From assembly GCA_014529385.2 (NCBI GenBank), contig CM043945.1, forward strand, positions 548,312-612,311: a stretch of DNA of 64,000 nucleotides, in the 5' to 3' direction. Positions 63,040 to 64,000 of this stretch are shown one piece after another. The DNA comes from Adiantum capillus-veneris. Taxonomy: Eukaryota > Streptophyta > Polypodiopsida > Polypodiales > Pteridaceae. A program made the translations under genes and the position numbers. Positions within the stretch are counted from its first letter, which is position 1, and each line of letters starts with the position of its first letter. A model generated the notes under the pieces. The model made no database searches, was not told the DNA's origin, and saw only the letters and a program-made list of their open reading frames with translations.

Positions 63040-64000
63040 CCCTTACCACAAGTGGTGGACCTTGAGACCAATGGACTATAAGGACCTCCAAACAATACCT
63101 TGTACACTCAATCCTTCTTGGTATCTAGGTTGGACAAGTGGTGGACCTTGTTCAAATTCTCTAACCACTCTCTCTAACATGGTGACATAATTTAGGTGTG
63201 ATAAATTCATATCTATGCAAACTAATATCAGTTTAGGCTTGTTAATTTGAATTTGTTTGAATTTATGTACAATATAATGATTTGAGGTTTGCATATTTGA
63301 ATTTAGGTGGTATAATGATATCTTTTTGTGGTAAACTTGAATTTAAAATCAATTTTGCGTGGAATATTTTAAATTTAAGTAGTAAAATTTAAATTTTTAT
63401 AAAAAAGTTTGAATTTTAAAATTTGGGCGGGATAGTTTAAAATTTAGGCGGGATATTTAAGATTTGGGAGGGATATTTTAAATTTAGGCGGGAAGGTTTT
63501 GAATTTATAGCGAGATCTCCCTTACATAAGAGAGTATAGGTTGGACAAGTGGTGGACCTTCAAGCTAGAGCATCCATGCTACTGGACATGATAGGTAGGG
63601 AATCTAGTTGAATATTGTATGTATAATATATATGTAATAGATCTAGCTTGGACAAGTGGTGGACCTTGGAATAAAACCCCATGTAAAACATATCATGCAC
63701 ATTCCAAGTGGTCAAAAAAAATATCATTTAGAATATAGCCTTATAGGTTGGACAAGTGGTGGACCTTAACACCCAGATATTCTTCATATAATGACATAGA
63801 GTGGAAAACTGGTGAATCTTGAGACCAAACCATGCTACTAGCGATAATAGCTTGGACAAGTGGTGGACCTTGAAAGTAAACCCCCCATCTACGAAATATC
63901 GTGGGTTTAAGGTATTTCGATGGAGCCTAGCATCTTGGAGACATCGTGCATCTTGCTTCTCTTCATGTTTCAATGGAGCCTATCTTGGACAAATGGTGGA
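63040..64000. repeat. Second field of the GGACAAGTGGTGGACC motif
   Basis: Copies at about 63047, 63129, 63539, 63650, 63749, 63852 and 63983, in the same orientation as at 59-61 kb and spaced about 100 bp from 63539 on. It runs off the end of the window. Confidence 0.9.
63419..63496. repeat. TTTAGGCGGGA repeats
   Basis: Three GGCGGGA words (about 63426, 63447 and 63487) and one GGGAGGGA variant (63466), each within AAATTTAGG-like AT-rich context about 20 bp apart. GGCGGGAA resembles an E2F-type site; it may be chance in a short repeat. Confidence 0.5.

Overview
The window looks like a repeat-rich intergenic block from a land plant with a large genome. The evidence is Ty1/copia elements primed by initiator-Met tRNA (TGGTATCAGAGC primer sites), Ty3 elements with long LTRs and a TGGCACCG-type primer site, and very little host coding sequence. 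An endonuclease-less Penelope-like element (PLE) and a long DUF7869-type ORF make a non-flowering lineage (fern, lycophyte or gymnosperm) plausible, but that is inference. No bacterial, organellar, tRNA or rRNA gene was seen.

Layout. (1) 1-7562: the 3' part of a decayed Ty3 element (A, plus strand). It has an accessory ORF0, gag, protease, a missing reverse-transcriptase core, RNase H, integrase, and an unusual second retropepsin-like domain with Trp-Pro-Lys repeats downstream of integrase. (2) 7563-14519: non-coding DNA with four identical 24-bp palindromes, then an accessory ORF block (10154-13592) with a long coiled coil, a polypurine tract and an LTR starting at 13644. (3) 14520-about 22992: Ty3 element C (minus strand), reduced to LTR, primer site, a long palindrome-bearing leader and ORF0. 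An intact, very young copia element (copia 1, 15907-21084, LTRs apparently identical) has inserted at the edge of one palindrome. (4) 23412-51264: Ty3 element B (plus strand) with 1-kb LTRs and GCATA target duplication. It is interrupted by copia 2 (29618-49042, AAAGA duplication), whose leader is in turn interrupted by a tandem array of four PLE units (34657-48648, minus strand). (5) 51265-51742: a fragment that looks like exons of an unrecognised host gene. (6) 52858-55430: a fossil Ty3 element D. (7) 55765-58992: an intact 1075-aa DUF7869-like ORF on the minus strand, preceded on its 5' side by about 5 kb of repeats built on GGTTGGACAAGTGGTGGACC.

Most notable observations. Each PLE unit carries a good type I hammerhead ribozyme motif in the PLE sense, and no GIY-YIG endonuclease follows the RT. 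The Ty3 elements share an unusual architecture: element-specific palindromes spaced about 240-325 bp apart in the leader, with a degenerate copy in the LTR. Two different palindrome sequences (arms GTAAATAATC and AGACATCCTACG) sit in the same arrangement. A conserved splice-donor-like site in the LTR and an acceptor-like site before the first ORF suggest that the palindromic leader of element B could be an intron.

Age order by eye: element B is old (LTRs roughly 8-9% different over the first 100 bp compared), copia 2 is younger (about five substitutions over 143 bp), the PLE array lies inside copia 2, and copia 1 is very recent. These divergences are eye counts, not alignments.
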